Positions 63,874 to 64,000 of a stretch of DNA of 64,000 nucleotides are shown one piece after another. Origin of the DNA: Vespula vulgaris (Eukaryota; Arthropoda; Insecta; Hymenoptera; Vespidae); the NCBI RefSeq assembly GCF_905475345.1, contig NC_066592.1, forward strand, positions 2,442,501 to 2,506,500, written 5' to 3'. Each line of letters opens with the position of its first letter. Position 1 is the stretch's first letter. The notes below the pieces were generated by a model. The model was not told the DNA's origin. It did not search any database and worked only from the letters and a program-made list of their open reading frames with translations. The position numbers and the translations under genes were made by a program.

Positions 63874-64000
63874 GCAGTAATAGTAATAGTAGTAGTAGTA
63901 GTAGTAGAAATGATAGTGCTAATAGTAGTAAAGGGAGTAATAGAAGTAATAGAAGCAATAGTAGTAAAAATAGTAGTAGTAGAAATTAGTAGTAGTAAAA
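63827..64000 (+). repeat. (AAT)n to (AGT)n trinucleotide repeat at the window edge
   Basis: About 15 AAT units, then imperfect AGT units with AAT mixed in, running off the window. It follows a GAA-rich purine stretch (63718-63820). Confidence 0.9.

Overview
The window reads as non-coding DNA of an insect nuclear genome. It is AT-rich and exceptionally dense in microsatellites, mainly (GA)n/(CT)n, (TA)n, (GTAT)n, (GATA)n and poly-A/T. Coding sequence is split by spliceosomal introns. There are no operons, ribosome-binding sites, CRISPR arrays or phage features. The one exon I recognise with confidence (2201-2404, minus strand) is the conserved calcineurin A exon that lies just before the metal-binding GDIHG motif, and its wording is closest to insect calcineurin A. 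The microsatellite density and low GC suggest a hymenopteran, but that is inference.

Layout. Positions 1-2200 are intron on the 3' side of the calcineurin exon, with one small MITE-like element. Between 5413 and 6468, on the same strand, I can assemble a complete three-exon gene for a 252-residue basic protein that I do not recognise. The rest, about 6.5 to 63 kb, is a repeat-laden non-coding expanse. It holds simple repeats, several decayed tandem arrays with periods of about 120-240 bp, five short terminal-inverted-repeat elements of one mariner-like style, an 18-25 bp hairpin at 16.9 kb, and islands of unique GC-richer sequence that could be enhancers. One island carries a perfect IR-1 ecdysone-response-element consensus at 61.83 kb.

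At 63.0-63.7 kb a GC-rich, CpG-rich block sits just upstream (minus sense) of a coding-like exon at 63018-63141. Its donor phase matches the acceptor phase of the calcineurin exon. A coherent but unproven model is one calcineurin A gene on the minus strand, with promoter and first exon near 63 kb, a first intron of about 60.6 kb filling the window, and the unknown gene nested inside that intron. The alternative is that the real first exon lies outside the window or was missed.

Most long open frames here are translated simple repeats and are not listed as genes. I see no complete transposase, rRNA or tRNA. The strongest candidates for something undescribed are the nested three-exon gene, the 16.9 kb hairpin and the recurrent decayed tandem duplications.
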